A program made the translations under genes and the position numbers. Under the pieces are notes generated by a model, which did no database searches, was not told where the DNA came from, and was given only the letters and a program-made list of their open reading frames with translations. Positions 51,111 through 63,499 of a DNA stretch of 64,000 nucleotides are shown one piece after another. Source of the DNA: Xiphophorus maculatus (Eukaryota > Chordata > Actinopteri > Cyprinodontiformes > Poeciliidae); contig NC_036453.1 in NCBI RefSeq assembly GCF_002775205.1, forward strand, positions 6,661,103-6,725,102. Direction: 5' to 3'. Each line of letters starts with the position of its first letter. The stretch's first letter is position 1.

Positions 51111-52000
51111 AACACAAATATGTTTGGATTTACATGCAGGCTGCTCTACAAAGCCATGCAAAACTTTCAACTGTCTTTAATCAAATTTACAATGAGCAAG
51201 AGAGATGCAGCACTGTAACATAACACTTAAAAAAACTGATTCAATTGCAGTTGATTTGGCCTCTTCTCTCTATGGCTGCCTGACTGATGACATCATGTTA
51301 ATGAATGAACTTCTATTTCTGAACCAGACTGTGGTGCATAGAGTGAATAGAGTACACCAGCTCAGAGGAGCAGGAGGTTTGAAATACATTTTTGCAACTA
51401 CTGGTAATATTTTTATTTATTTTTTGCTTGCAAGCTGAAAAATGCATGCAAAATAAGAACAAGCAAAATTATTTACAGAGAGTGATCAAATTTCTGGGAA
51501 ACTAGTTATTTAAGTTTTATTTTGTAATTATTCTTTGTATATTTTCAACATGTCCGTCATTTGACATCCACAAGGGGGAGCTGCAGCACCCTCAGTACAA
51601 TAACTACTTTCAGTAAGAATGTACAGTATGTAGTAGAATTGAGCCAGGAAAATCTAGCAATAATCTCCAGAAATTACATGATTTTGTCTTTTATGTGCAA
51701 AAATCACAAAGTGTCAATTCAAAAAAGAAGAAATTTTTCAGAATCTTATTTCAAATAAAGAAATATATACAAGTCAAATAACATTTGTTTTACAGTGCTC
51801 CATGTTGCAAATCTGGATTTGAAATAATCAAGTAAAAATATGTTTACACTGAAAATATATAATTTTTAAAAAACAAAAAATGTGTAAGCTAATAATATCA
51901 AATTGTTCACTGTGTAAGGACTCCAAAACAAAATACACGTTCTAAGCTTATAGCAACAGTTCATGCAGCTTTGACTAGCAGGACGTTGGTGCTGTGTCAG

Positions 52001-54483
52001 TCATTTTGCTTTGCCTCGGATGTTTGGTTCAGTTCTTGTATCGTTTCTCACTTTAACATCTGCATAGATAATTTCCTCTTCTGCATGACCTGAAAAAAGT
52101 AAACATAAAAATTGTAATTGATATTAAATAGATGTTAAGTAGAGCAACAATTTTTATATACGTTTTAAAATATTTTATTTACCTCTATTTTGTGGCATTG
52201 GTCGTCGTTTTTTACAAAACCTAATTACAATGAAACCCAAAACCACCAAAAAAACAGCTGTGGCAGCAGCTAACACTGGTACAATAAAGCTCCCAGAACC
52301 TGAACAAGACAAGAAAAACAATATTAGATCAACAGTAAATGTACTGATGCCAATTTTCAAGTTTTAAAGAAGCTGGTAAGGATTTTCTTTCCCTTTGTAC
52401 TGTCTGCATTTTCTTCTTTGTACAGATTTTTTTTTTGTAATAAGACAAGACAGCACAGCATGTTTGATGATAATACAAAAACATAATTGTGAAATCTGAT
52501 GCTAACATCTTCAATGTTACGTGATAGAAAATGGAAAGTTTAAACAGATTTAAAATATATTAATAAAAACACGGAAAGGAACATCTTTTTACCTTTGCAT
52601 GCTGTTAAGTGAATTCCTGAATTCTTTCTGCTGACCTTGTTCCAAACTTGACACCTGAGGCCTCCTGTCAGCTGGCCATATATACTGATGCAAACATTTG
52701 TGACATTAAATTTTTCATCAGTGCAGTTGTTGATGATCCCTCTGCTTTGTATAAGTGAGTGACCATCTAAAGTCAGAAGGAACTCCACTTCATCTCCATA
52801 AGAAGAACATGTGACTGTCCTCTGATCGGGTGAAAAACATTTTTGAGACACTGCTGGCTTCGACACTGGCTCTGCAAATGCAACGTAAAGTCATGAAGAA
52901 CAAACAAGGTTGAATAATTCAGAAATGATTTTTTTATAATTTTCTTTAGCTATGTAGCATTGAAATTTAGATTATTTCTATAATATAAAATTTCTTTGAT
53001 TATACAACCTGTATATTAAATTTTTCTAAATTAATATTAGCCTAATACATATTGTTTTTTGAATTATCAATGTTCTCATTTGTTAATCTTGTATTTTTTT
53101 TAGGTTTATAAATTTTGACTCTGTTTATTGAACAGATGTGTAAGTGCAGTCTGTCTTGGAACCACGGCTCAGGTTTTAAAGGCTCTCTTAATTCTAAATA
53201 AAACTCTGCACTAATAAAATACGTATCCAAGGTTGTTGTTTTTTGTTTTTGAGAACAAAAAAGGGAAGTTATAATAAAATTAAGCAAAAATAAAATGGGC
53301 TAATATGGTAGAAATTTAATTTTAAAAATCTAAAATCAACTAGAATGTATATTTTGTGGTAAAATGGATAAAAGCTGTATTCTTGAGCAAATTGTTATTG
53401 TACATCAGATTAATCACCAAAATACAAGATGTACGCACAACATTTCTTTCTTTATTTCAGAATAATCATGATTAACCTACTTTGTATTTTTACGTGGACC
53501 TGAACATTTCTCATCTCTTGTCCTGCAGCATCGTATTCCTCCAGGCGGTAAACTCCAGAATGTTCCTTCATGGCGTTTCCCAGACTGAATGTTCCAGGTC
53601 GGATTTCCTCAAACTGACTGACATATTGCCCCTTGAGGTCCACTTTCCCATTACTGTATGTTATTAATAATATGTACTCGCCATTTTTTGTCAATCTAAA
53701 ATCAATTATTTTTGTCTTTGAAAGGTGAAAATGAAGTTGCTGTCCTTCTGCTCCATGACACTGCTGAGTTCCAGTGGAGTCATAAAATTTGCACTCAATA
53801 GATTCTACAAGAAACAAAGAAAAGCTTCATGTAAAGGAGTCAAATTCAGTCATTGAACATCATTAGTCAGATTGAAGTACTTTTGAAAATAATTATGTTT
53901 AAGTAAATACTAAACATACTTTTCATTAACCCTCATTTCAAATGTCTTTCCCAATTTTTCTAATCATATATCTTACATTTTCATTAGCTGTAACTTAATC
54001 AATAGAAATAGGACTCAGAAAATATCATCCTGTGAATAACTAATCCATAAGTGTTTTAATTATTTTACCGAGTTGCTGAAATAAATAGACTTTCCATTAT
54101 AATTCTAATTTATAGAAAATATTAGTATACAAGTGGTTAAATTAGAGAAACAAACTGTGGAGCATAAATCCATATGAACATGCACCATTAAACGTTTTTA
54201 TCCTTTATCCAAGAATCATTTAAACTAAAAAAAAATCAATTACCAAATGATCCATACATACATAGTCTTGTACATCTGTAAATAAATATTTATGTCTCGT
54301 AGAGCACTTCTGGATAGATGCAAGCTACATCTCGTTTCTTGTACTTGTGACAGTGCAATGACAATAAAGTTTAATTTTATTCTATTCTATTCTTTAAGCT
54401 TACAATATAGTTAAGAACTGAAGAATACCTTTTGCCAGAGCGGTTGCAACAAAAGCAGCAAAAATAATGAAGACAGTTATCAT
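52001..54483 (-). CDS. CD2/SLAM-like two-Ig receptor with ITIM, diverged paralogue
   Basis: Five phase-1 coding exons on the minus strand: 54429-54483, 53481-53804, 52593-52871, 52183-52299 and 52001-52089, giving 287 residues. The signal peptide starts MITVFIIFAAFVATALA. The first Ig-like domain runs from ESIECKFYD to HSGVYRLEEYDAAG, the V-type DxGxYxC-like end without the usual Cys. The second has VTCSSYGDEVEF and CQVWNKVSRKNS, the SLAM-type C2 pattern. A transmembrane helix (AAATAVFLVVLGFIVIRF) is followed by CKKRR. The tail reads HAEEEIIYADVKV, where IIYADV fits the ITIM consensus and aligns with IIYSDV of the copies at 31 and 44 kb. Exon 1 has the same 55-base length and phase as theirs. 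Open throughout, so probably functional; the ligand is unknown. CD48/CD244-like is possible but orthology is not established. Confidence 0.82.
54280..54396 (+). repeat. Retroelement tail with ATTCT repeats
   Basis: CTTGTGACAGTGCAATGACAATAAAG followed by TTCTATTCTATTCT, a typical fish non-LTR retroposon end. A sister copy in the opposite orientation flanks the solo LTR at 55200-55243 and 56958-56980. Confidence 0.6.
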
Positions 54484-54745
54484 TGTTCCTGTGAAAACAC
54501 ATAAATATTTGAATGTCATCAAACATCATCATTCTGAAGAAATTCTCTAAATATGAGCATAAAATTTAATCAGAGCCTAACGGTCAAATGAAGATTAGGC
54601 TTCTGTAATTTGACAAAGAAAACCCGGCAATTCGATTATTGATTTTAAATATTGAGCAGAATAAAGTTCTGGGAGATCTATTCAAATTCTGTAATTTGTC
54701 TGAGTTTCATTTACACGGATCCTAATTTTTTTATTAAATGCTTAC

Positions 54746-54860
54746 CAGCCTCACGGGATTTGATGCTGACAGTTGTGGTTGAGATGGACCTGCAGACAGA
54801 TGGTCGGCTTTATGTTCTCCTTCCCTTTAAGTTGAGCGTTCTGAATCAAGGTAACACCTT
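54746..54860 (-). other. 5' untranslated exon of the 52-54 kb receptor
   Basis: On the minus strand the sequence ends CCCGTGAGGCTG before donor GTAAGC (54745 down). The next exon acceptor (TTTTCACAG) lies five bases before the ATG. The exon's 5' edge is approximate. Confidence 0.45.
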
Positions 54861-55243
54861 CTGGTGTTGCATGCAGCTCTGAGTTACAGTTTAGCTTTCT
54901 TTTGGTTGCAGTCAGAGAATGAGTTAAAAGCTAAAGTCATGTATAGCTTTATGTTATGTTGCTCAATATACACTCTCAGAAAAATGTGGAACACAACACA
55001 GAAATAGTATTTAACTTCTGCAGAGCAAAGGTGAAATATTTTATATCACAAAATGTCCACATTAGACAAAAACATAAAACAACATGTCTAATGAAGAATG
55101 ACCAAAATAGCCCTTTGCAAGTTGTTACATCACTTCATTCGTTCATAGTATTTTTCAAGTCAATAGGATATGGATTCGTCTTCCTTCAGATATAGGAAAT
55201 AGAATAGAATACTGTAGAATTCAACTTTATTGTCATTGCACTG

Positions 55244-56957
55244 TGTCAAGAAAACTGGCATGGGGGGTGAGATCTTTCCGGGTGCATGCAGAAAAGGTGC
55301 ATAGAGGCCTGAGAGAAAATAAGTAATCTTGTAGTTTGATTAAAAGCTAATTAAATCGAACATGAATGAATAGTAAAATGAATACAAGTAATCACATAAT
55401 AACTTTCTGAAATGTATTATCTGAAATGTGATCTGTAATGATTTCTGTAATGATTTAACTGTGGATTATGGTTGATGAATTATAATAAGTAAGAGATGTG
55501 ATTGATTGTTAACTGAGGATCAAACTTGTGATAATGTGAAGTTGTAATCGTTTGAAATTAATTCAAACAGGTTTAACAACAGATTTAATGTGTTTAATGA
55601 GTTATAATAAATAATAGTGAGTTATAGAAAAAGAGAGGAATACAGCACAGTCCTGAGACAGGAAATGTCGCAAGCAGTTCTGAACAGATGGCCAAAGCGC
55701 ACAGGATGGGTGGTGTGTTGAGTTTGGCTGAAGCAACGGAGAAAGGGGAAGTACGGGACTTTCCACTATGGTCAGCAAAAATAGGTTGGGCAATGTGGGG
55801 ATTTTTTTCATGAGAAAACAACAGATGTGAAGCAAGTCACGTAGACCAAACCTCCCCATACACACACATGGTGGAGAAATGTATAAAAAGGGGCTGCAAA
55901 GAGGAACCGGTTGTTCCCAGTCCGGCGGCGCAGAAGGAGAGACAACTCACAGAGGAGCAGATTGAGCTACGGACCGCACTTCAGAACCACGGGGAAGCTC
56001 GGACTTCACATCGCTAAGAAAGGACTGGGTCCCATCGCCCCATCTCTGGTTCTTCATTCGACCGTCGGTCTCGTCTCAACCCAGCAATTTTAATTCTGCA
56101 ACAGGACTTGGAGGAAGGACAAAGGTCCCTCAGGGATGAGGAACTGGGTTTTGCAAAAGGATTCGGACCCGTTCTGCTTTGTTTCCTTTCTAAGGAGGAG
56201 TTTTCCACACAAGGCAAAGACCTCAACCAAGGATGCTAGAAATTCCTGTTGCCAAAGATCCACCATCGTCTGGGTATGAGTTGAATCTGCTCATTGAAAT
56301 TCCATTTCAGAACTTGCGACTTTAGTCAGGGAAAAGAGGACAGGGTAGTAGGATTGTACATGTAAATTTTATTACACTGTTTTTGAATTATTTACGATTG
56401 ATTATTGATTTGTATGTCGCATATCCCTGCTTAAGCTTGCTTAATAAATTTATACTATAAAATTCTAAAGAGGTTGGTGGACATTGGAATTAATAGAGTC
56501 ATTTAATCTTTGTCCAGTTCTTTTAATTAAGGTAAAACTAATGTACATGATTCCAGTAAACAGGAGGCTTCATCATTTCCTTTGGCGAGAGTAAATAATG
56601 ACCCTGGGACTTGCATCTAAGTCGCTAAACATAATCTAGCCGGTTCCAAGTGCAAGTTATGATTTAGAAAGTGGGCTACCGTTAACAGAAGTGGTTATTG
56701 GAATTATGCAGCTGCGAGGGCTACTCAGCTGATTGTTTCTTAACTGTAAAGGGTCATAACTTCTGGATTGGAGGTAGTTAGAGCTAGACGAATCACTTTC
56801 GCCACCAGTTTAAATAGATTATCTCTTATAGAGTACTCTTAGGGTAATACCCAGGTCTCAGAGATTTTCCGGACCTGTTAGACAGAGAACTGGTCAGTAG
56901 GCAGCCCTGTGAAGTAGTGAGGAGTGGGCGGGGCTGACTATTGCAGGATAACCTTCA
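55244..56957 (+). mobile_element. Solo LTR related to the foamy-like retrovirus
   Basis: 1,714 bp starting TGTCAAGAAAA like the 3851 LTR and ending CTTCA, flanked by ACTG on both sides (55240-55243 and 56958-56961). It shares ordered landmarks with that LTR: TATAAAA then GAGGAACCG (55882-55910), AATAAA at 56443 followed by GTTGGTGGACATT, and a U5 with CTGGGACTTGCATCTAAGTCGCTAAA and CTACCGTTAACAG. It is diverged, so it is an older or different subfamily member. The internal region was presumably lost by LTR recombination. It is inserted in a retroposon tail: the outer flanks reunite to TTATTGTCATTGCACTG and TCACAAGTAC. Confidence 0.82.
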
Positions 56958-56961
56958 ACTG

Positions 56962-59664
56962 TCACAAGTACAATAAACATCTCTTAAAATTTAAGCAGTA
57001 AATAGATTTTCCCAAGTGATCAAACTGATTTTTGGCCAACAAGTTTCTCCATCCATGTTGCTGTGTAGCACAGATCTGTGCCATGCTGTCAGAAAACTGG
57101 GTTTTGCAGCAGGTTGCTTTTTGCTACAAAGTACAATCTTATACATTTATCACAGAATATGGAGATACCATACCTGGTCTGGTAAAATCCAAACCTATGT
57201 CCTACACTATTTGCTTCATACAGAAGATCTGGACTCTTAGCTATTGAAAAATTATGTCTTCCTGAAGGAGTGGACTCTCCTGAAGTTTTACATTTTACCC
57301 TTAAAATGTAAATAATCCATCCTGTTATCCAGGTCAGACACATGAACAGGAATTAGTGCACTAGTTTCAATCAGGTCAGCTCTAACTTGTGCTGGAAAAT
57401 GGCTTCAAAACCTTCATCCTTCTCCAAGCAGACTTATTTTGTGAGTCCTCACTCTGTTCACCACCTCAGCAGTTAGCTGAAAAACTTCCTCTTCACCATA
57501 AGTCATCTGTTATCTGCTATAAATCATGTAAGTTCATTTAATCTATCAAAAACACTCCTGACAATGACAGTGAATGGCTCTAAAAGTAAGCAGACTTTTC
57601 CCAACAAGAGTGCAAACTTGTGGCTTTTCAAATACATTTTATTCAGGTAATCAGTTTAGGTTTTAATGAATGGCTGCGTATGTATCTGCCCAGTTCAAAA
57701 CCTTAAATTCATCATGCATTAATGGTTTTTGGTACTGGAGGTGCTCACTCATAAACATGCAGGACACAGAAAGCCCACAGAGAAAAATGTAAGTACAAAG
57801 ATGGTGGAAAACATCAGATCTGTATTTCCATTTGAAGCTTTTTTTTTTTTTTTTAAAGATCACACAAGATGACTGAAACGCAGAGGTGGTGGTTAATATT
57901 TCATACCCTGAGAAAGGATTGGACTGTTTCATTACAGCTTAAGGGGGGAAAGATCTGAAACATAGCATTTCATGAAACATGCAGCAGTTCTATTAAAATC
58001 TAACTGATAAAATCACCAGGTTGTGGTCACACATGGTGCAGCTCATGTAAGCTAACAGGAAGCCAAGGTAACAAGACACATGATGATTTCACAATAACAG
58101 CCAACAGACAAGTCTGTCCTTGTCTCATTTCAGCTGCAACTTTCACATAGTTGGGTCAAAACTTAGTAAAAGCATCTTGAAAACGTGGATCACTCCTTGC
58201 TTGTGCGGTACATGCTGGTAGTGGAGATGTCATGGTGTGTGGATTGTTTTAAGTACGAATAAAGGATTGCTTATACACCATCACTTTTGAGTATTGTTGC
58301 TGATGATGCTATCCATCTTTCTCCGAGTAAAAATGAGGAGAGTTCATAAGGCAAGCAGGAGAATATTAGGCAGAAAGCCACAGAAACCTATTTTAATTTA
58401 CTTTTACAAGCACATTTAATAAAATGTTCATCTGTGAGTCATTCTACTGTAGATACAAAGTATTTATGGAGTGATCTATGTTAAGCACATCCTGAGTCCT
58501 GAACTGGACCCCTGCTTGTGATTAAAGTGAAATAATGACTTACATCAGAGAAAAAATATTTTATATTCAAAATAATTCCAATATGAACCACTTCATTGTA
58601 AAGAAAACTTTCCCAAAATACTAAAAACTCTTTGTTACATAAATGAGTTTTTATTGTGCCTGGCTGCAGCGCAGCGGGCAGGAAGGACCTGCTCTGCTGC
58701 TTTAACCGCAGAGCTGCAGCTGCATCGAGCTGAAGACACCGCTGGTTATTTGGTATATTTTATTGAAGATGAAAAGATGTTTTTTAACTTGTCAAGCATC
58801 TTCATCTTTTCACTCATAGCTCTAGGAGGTCCAGTGCAGACTGCAACAGAAACTTCTTCAGCAATTTATTCAGTTTGTCACAGTTTGTCAGTGACTTTGA
58901 TGCTGCGACTCTGACATCAAAAAGGTTTTCATTAAAAAATGTATCAAAACACCAGATATTTATAGATTTTTTGGAACACAATTTTAATGTTAAAGGTTTT
59001 TAATGTGATGCAAATTGTGCTCTTAAATAAATGAAAAAAATATTTGTTTTCCAACCTATGTGCAGAGAGATGAGAGACTTTTACATGATTAACTTCACCA
59101 GGTTTCATGTTTCCTGTGTCTCTGACTGACAGCATCTCTGAATGTTCTCACAGGAACAGAAACAAATTTAAACCGAGCGAGAGAGTGACGGTTTAAAAAA
59201 ACCGCAGGTGCTTTTGGTCACCTTGGCTTTATGTTTGTTGCAGCGTGTGAAGAGAAAAGCTCACACTTCAATCAAACCACACTTTAAAGTATCTGAATCT
59301 TCTCAACCCACAAAAATAAAATACCTCGCATAAAAAGGAACCGTTCGTAGATAATTCTGTTTTACAATTAGGAATATTTTTATACCATACCACAACCATA
59401 ATTTTTTCAGTCCTAAATCTAACTTTTGAGAAATCTTTGTGGGTTTTTGGTCTTTTTGTGTATATTTATTTAAATGACAGTTGAGCCACACCAAACGTAC
59501 CAACAGCTAGAGAAAGGTGTTACTTTGTTGAAGTCATAGTATGAGCTTTGTACATTGAAACCAAAAGTTTCCTGAGTACATAAACTCTTCTTTAGCAACC
59601 ATTTAACTGATGAACTTCATACACTGTAGTTCTAGAACTGGTGGTCATAAAAAACACAATAAGT
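56962..59664. other. Intergenic region
   Basis: No gene recognised. A frame at 58776 reads MFFNLSSIFIFSLIALG and could be a signal-peptide exon (GGAG then GTCCAG), but no Ig exon follows. The rest is AT-rich single-copy-looking sequence. Confidence 0.45.
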
Positions 59665-59713
59665 CCATCCATCCATCCATCCATCCATCCATCCATCCAT
59701 CCATCCATCCATT
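59665..59713. repeat. CCAT microsatellite
   Basis: Twelve CCAT units at the 3' end of the adjoining minus-strand LINE. Confidence 0.95.
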
Positions 59714-60450
59714 TTCTTCCGCTTTATCCAGGGTCGGGTCGCGGGGGTAGCAGCTTCAGAAGGGAGGCCCAGACTTCCCTCTCCCCGGCCACTTCTTCCA
59801 GCTCCTCCGGGGGAATCCCAAAGCGTTCGCAGGCCAGCCGAGAGACATAATCCCTCCAGCGTGTCCTGGGTCTTCCCCGGGGCCTCCTCCCAGTGGGACA
59901 TGAACACTTCACCAGGGAGGCGTCCAGGAGGCATCCTGACCAGATGCCCAAGCCTCAACTGGCTCCTCTCGATGTGAAGGAGCAGCAGCTCTACTCTGAG
60001 TCTCTCACGGATGACTGAGCTTCTCACCCTATCTCTAAGGGAGAGCCCAGACACCCTACGGAGAAAACCCACTTCGGCCGCTTGTATCCGCGATCTCGTT
60101 CTTTCGGTTATGACCCAAAGCTCATGACCATAGATGAGGGTGGGAACGTAGATCTACTGGTAAATCGAGAGCTTCACTTTTTGGCTCAGCTCTCTTTTCA
60201 CCAGGACGGACCTGTACAGCGACCGCTTCACGGCAGACGCTGCGCCAATCCGCCTGTCGATCTCCTGATCCCTTCTTTCCCCATTCGTGAACAAGATTTC
60301 GAGATACTTGAACTCCTCCAATGGGGCAGGAACCCCCTGACCCGGAGAAGGCACTCTACCCTTTTCCAGCTCAAGAAAATGGCCTCGGATTTGGAGGCCA
60401 CGCAACAAACCACACTTGCAGAAGCTGGCTCTTGGGAACACAATAAGTGA
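59714..60450 (-). mobile_element. LINE 3' end, reverse-transcriptase C-terminal remnant
   Basis: On the minus strand the translation contains EEFKYLEILFTNGERRDQEI (60302 region), [34 protein letters not shown] and [16 protein letters not shown], the usual C-terminus of a common fish LINE. It is split over several frames, so it is inactive. It ends in the CCAT array, as such elements commonly do. Confidence 0.8.
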
Positions 60451-60719
60451 GTGATTTAAAGTTTGGTGGACCAATTCTGAAAGTCTGTGTGTTTCTCATA
60501 GTTTGGCATGTTGTTTTCTGAAGTCAAACTCCTTGTTGATTTCTTTGTTCTGCTTTCCTCATTGCGTTTTAATACCCAACTACTACGGTTATATTGTTTT
60601 GTTTGGTTTATTTGGCTCTCATCAGGCTCTTTGGAGTCCACGTTCTCCTTCCATTCTCCTCTTCCACTGGCGTCTGGCCCATCATTTCTCCTTAGACACC
60701 CTAGAATACCATATTATCA

Positions 60720-63499
60720 TCAGCAAATACAAAAATGCACCAAAATGTAATTGTGTCTGGTATTATTAAGAGGATATTTACCTCTGGTTTGTCCACACCA
60801 AAGAGTCACCCTGGTAATGAGGTTATCCCATGGCTGCAGTGAAGTGAGCCAAACAGGAAGAAAGTTCCAGTTCTGCAGTATTGGCGGCAAAAACTCAGGC
60901 CTCTGTGCTTGGAGGACGTTTATCATTATTACAGATATAGTCAATATCATGACTGGTACACCAATTCCAGTCAACACCTTCCAGCCAGCCATGGAGAGAG
61001 CAAACACCACCAAAGGGAACAGCAGGAAAAACAGGACGAGGTAGAGGACAGCAAACCAGCGGTACCTACGAACGTTTCATTTGCTTAGTATTTCTTTTAA
61101 TTGTAATAAAACCATGTGTTGATTTTTGGTTTGTTTTAATTAAATATAAAATATTTAAAAGTATACCTGGCAGTGCACTTTCCGAGTGCAGTGGCCAGTC
61201 GTATGGGTAAACGAGTGGCTGGTATCGGATACCAAAGGAGGATACCAAAGAGGTTGAAGAAAAAGTGGCATAAGGCAACCTAAAACAAAGAATAGAATAG
61301 ATTAGAGTTTTAATGAGGATGATTCAGATTGACTTTGTTCCAATACATAAGATTCAACTGTGCAATGTGGAGATTAAACTTATTAATTTTCAACTATTGT
61401 CCATAGTTGAGATTCTTCAAAATCAGCACAATGATATTTGACTAACCAACTAGCTTAAACTGTACATAAAATATGGATAAGGTGTCATGATAATACTAAG
61501 AATGGATGGAATAAAACAAAAGTTTACAAAACAGAAAAGCAACACTCATGTTCTAAAACATGAAAACTTTCTGAAAGATGAAACCTGGCTGAATAGAGAC
61601 AAAAACAGATTTTTTTTTTTTACCTGTGTGGCAGCAGCTAACTTATCGGCACGACTAGCCAGGGCTGCTAACAGAGCTGTACCCGTGGTTCCAAGGTTGG
61701 ACCCCAGGGTCAAAGGGTAAGCCCTTTCAATACTAATCACACCAACCCCTGTCAAACCACAATGCAATATTTAACACCACATTTCATAAAATCTTTAACC
61801 AACTAAAATATAATCAATAACAAACACAGAGTTCCACAAAGTCAGTTTGTGACGATTGAAGAATGATTGTATATTTTGATGGATGAGAATGATAAAAGAC
61901 GTTTTCTTTTTTTTTTTTACCTATGAGTGGTGTAATGGCAGATGTGAAAACAGAACTACTCTGGATCAAGAATGTCAGGCCAGCTCCAGCTAACAGAGCC
62001 AGATAACCTGTCACCCAGGTAAAAGGGGGAGGAAAATCTGAAAAACAAGACAGCACAGAATAAGAGAAGGAAATCAGAAATCCTGACTTTTGTCTATGTC
62101 ATAACATGTTTGCTTGAGCTCTCATACTTTTCACAAAACTATTTTAATAAGTTTTATGTGTAATGACTCAGTGATTAGCAGAACAAACTTTGGTGGTTTA
62201 CCTGTGTTAATGATTTTGTTTATAACATTTGCCAGTTGGCCCCTTAGCAGGGAGTTCAACAGTTTGACCAGCAGTAAGAGGCTGACACAGAGGACTAACA
62301 AGGAGCAGACCAGCAGGATGAGACCGATGGCCAAGTCTGACAGGGAGGAGTCCGCGAACAGATGCTTACCTGACAGGGAGACGGAGACGTGGGCTTTAAA
62401 GCTGTACACAGTTACAAGATGTAGAGATATTTTCTAAAAAATCTTTGTGAAAGTAAAAATAAAAAAAAAACTCCTCTCATTGTTTCTTTTGCAGAGCAGG
62501 TTCATGCTTGATTGTTTTATGAAAAATACTGAAACTCATATTTGTGCAGACGTACATTTATATGTTTTTCTGGAAAGGTTCTGTGCTCCCCACAATGTTT
62601 TGTTCTCCTGTTAGAAATAACAGAGTTAGGCAAGTAGTAATGGGACAAAAATACAATATTCAGTTCTCACACAGTATTAAAACAATATTATCATAAGCTT
62701 TTACATATTTATGGACAAACAAAGTAATTTATTGTAAAAGATTTTACCAAACAAGACAGAAGGCCAGAAAGTCAGCTGTCTACCTTCGTAACAGCAGATT
62801 TACACCAACGCTTCACCATACTCCTGTTGGTCTGAATTTGGTCGTCTGTGGCCAGAGCTGTAAGCACTGATTTGTCCAACTAAATCAGATAAAATAACAT
62901 TGTGTGTCAGAGAAAAAAGAAACAGTGGAAGAAATTAGTTTCCACTCTGACCCGTTTCTTTGTGTTCAGTCTGGAGCATCAGATGGATATCATGTCTCTA
63001 TTGTTGGGACAAGTATCTACTGCAGCACAAAGACTTAATGCCGCTCCCAAAGTCCCACAGCTGCTGGATGATTGTGCAGAATCAGTTTGAAAGGTAAGCC
63101 TTTCTCTCCAGGAAAATGCTAAATCTCTTAATGAGTGATGTTTTCAAAGCAAACTTTTTTCAAAATGTGAGAAGGAAGTTTTTCAGACTTCATTTTGTTG
63201 CCAAGACATATTTGAAGCTGCAGAGCAGCAGGATTATGTAGAAATAAAAGAGAGTGAGTCACGTTATTAAACGTGGCTGAAAGGAATGTGACTTTCACAT
63301 TACCTGGATTACCAATTTAGTCAGCGGCTTAGTGAGAACTTTCAGAAGTTCAGGCGCATCATCTCCGCGTCTCAGCTGAAGGATGTTGACTATAGCCTGT
63401 GACAGGTGCCTTAACACTCCACTAATGACTTCCAGAGGGAGAAGCACCGCAACCGACAACCAGTTAAAGCAGTCATGAACTGTTGCTCCAGCAAATGCC
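60720..63499 (-). CDS. Sodium-phosphate cotransporter, SLC34 (NaPi-II) family, C-terminal part; probably slc34a1-like
   Basis: Eight minus-strand exons join in frame: 63304-63499, 62784-62879, 62556-62607, 62202-62369, 61921-62037, 61624-61748, 61167-61279 and 60720-61065 (403 residues to the stop). Motifs in order: [16 protein letters not shown]; a short extracellular-loop exon with two N-glycosylation sites (NKT, NLS) that rebuilds a Cys before [15 protein letters not shown]; the second QSSS motif in [53 protein letters not shown]; and [17 protein letters not shown]. This family carries Na+-coupled phosphate across epithelial plasma membranes. The first QSSS repeat and N-terminus lie beyond 64000. 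The LITRVTLWC stretch recalls SLC34A1 more than the Cys-rich tail of SLC34A2, but the paralogue is not settled. The extreme C-terminus (after GQTRG) may be altered by another splice, since GTAAAT follows there. Confidence 0.88.

Larger units (their letters stand above)
49331..52000. other. Intergenic repeat-rich region
   Basis: Contains a perfect hairpin (49781-49829), an ACTC microsatellite and a decayed LINE stretch. No gene was recognised; open frames at 51205-51438 and 51561-51758 show no domain. Confidence 0.5.

Noticed and set aside
59632..60072. 146-residue minus-strand frame as a host gene
   Set aside because: Its [10 protein letters not shown] and [10 protein letters not shown] motifs identify it as a LINE reverse-transcriptase C-terminus.
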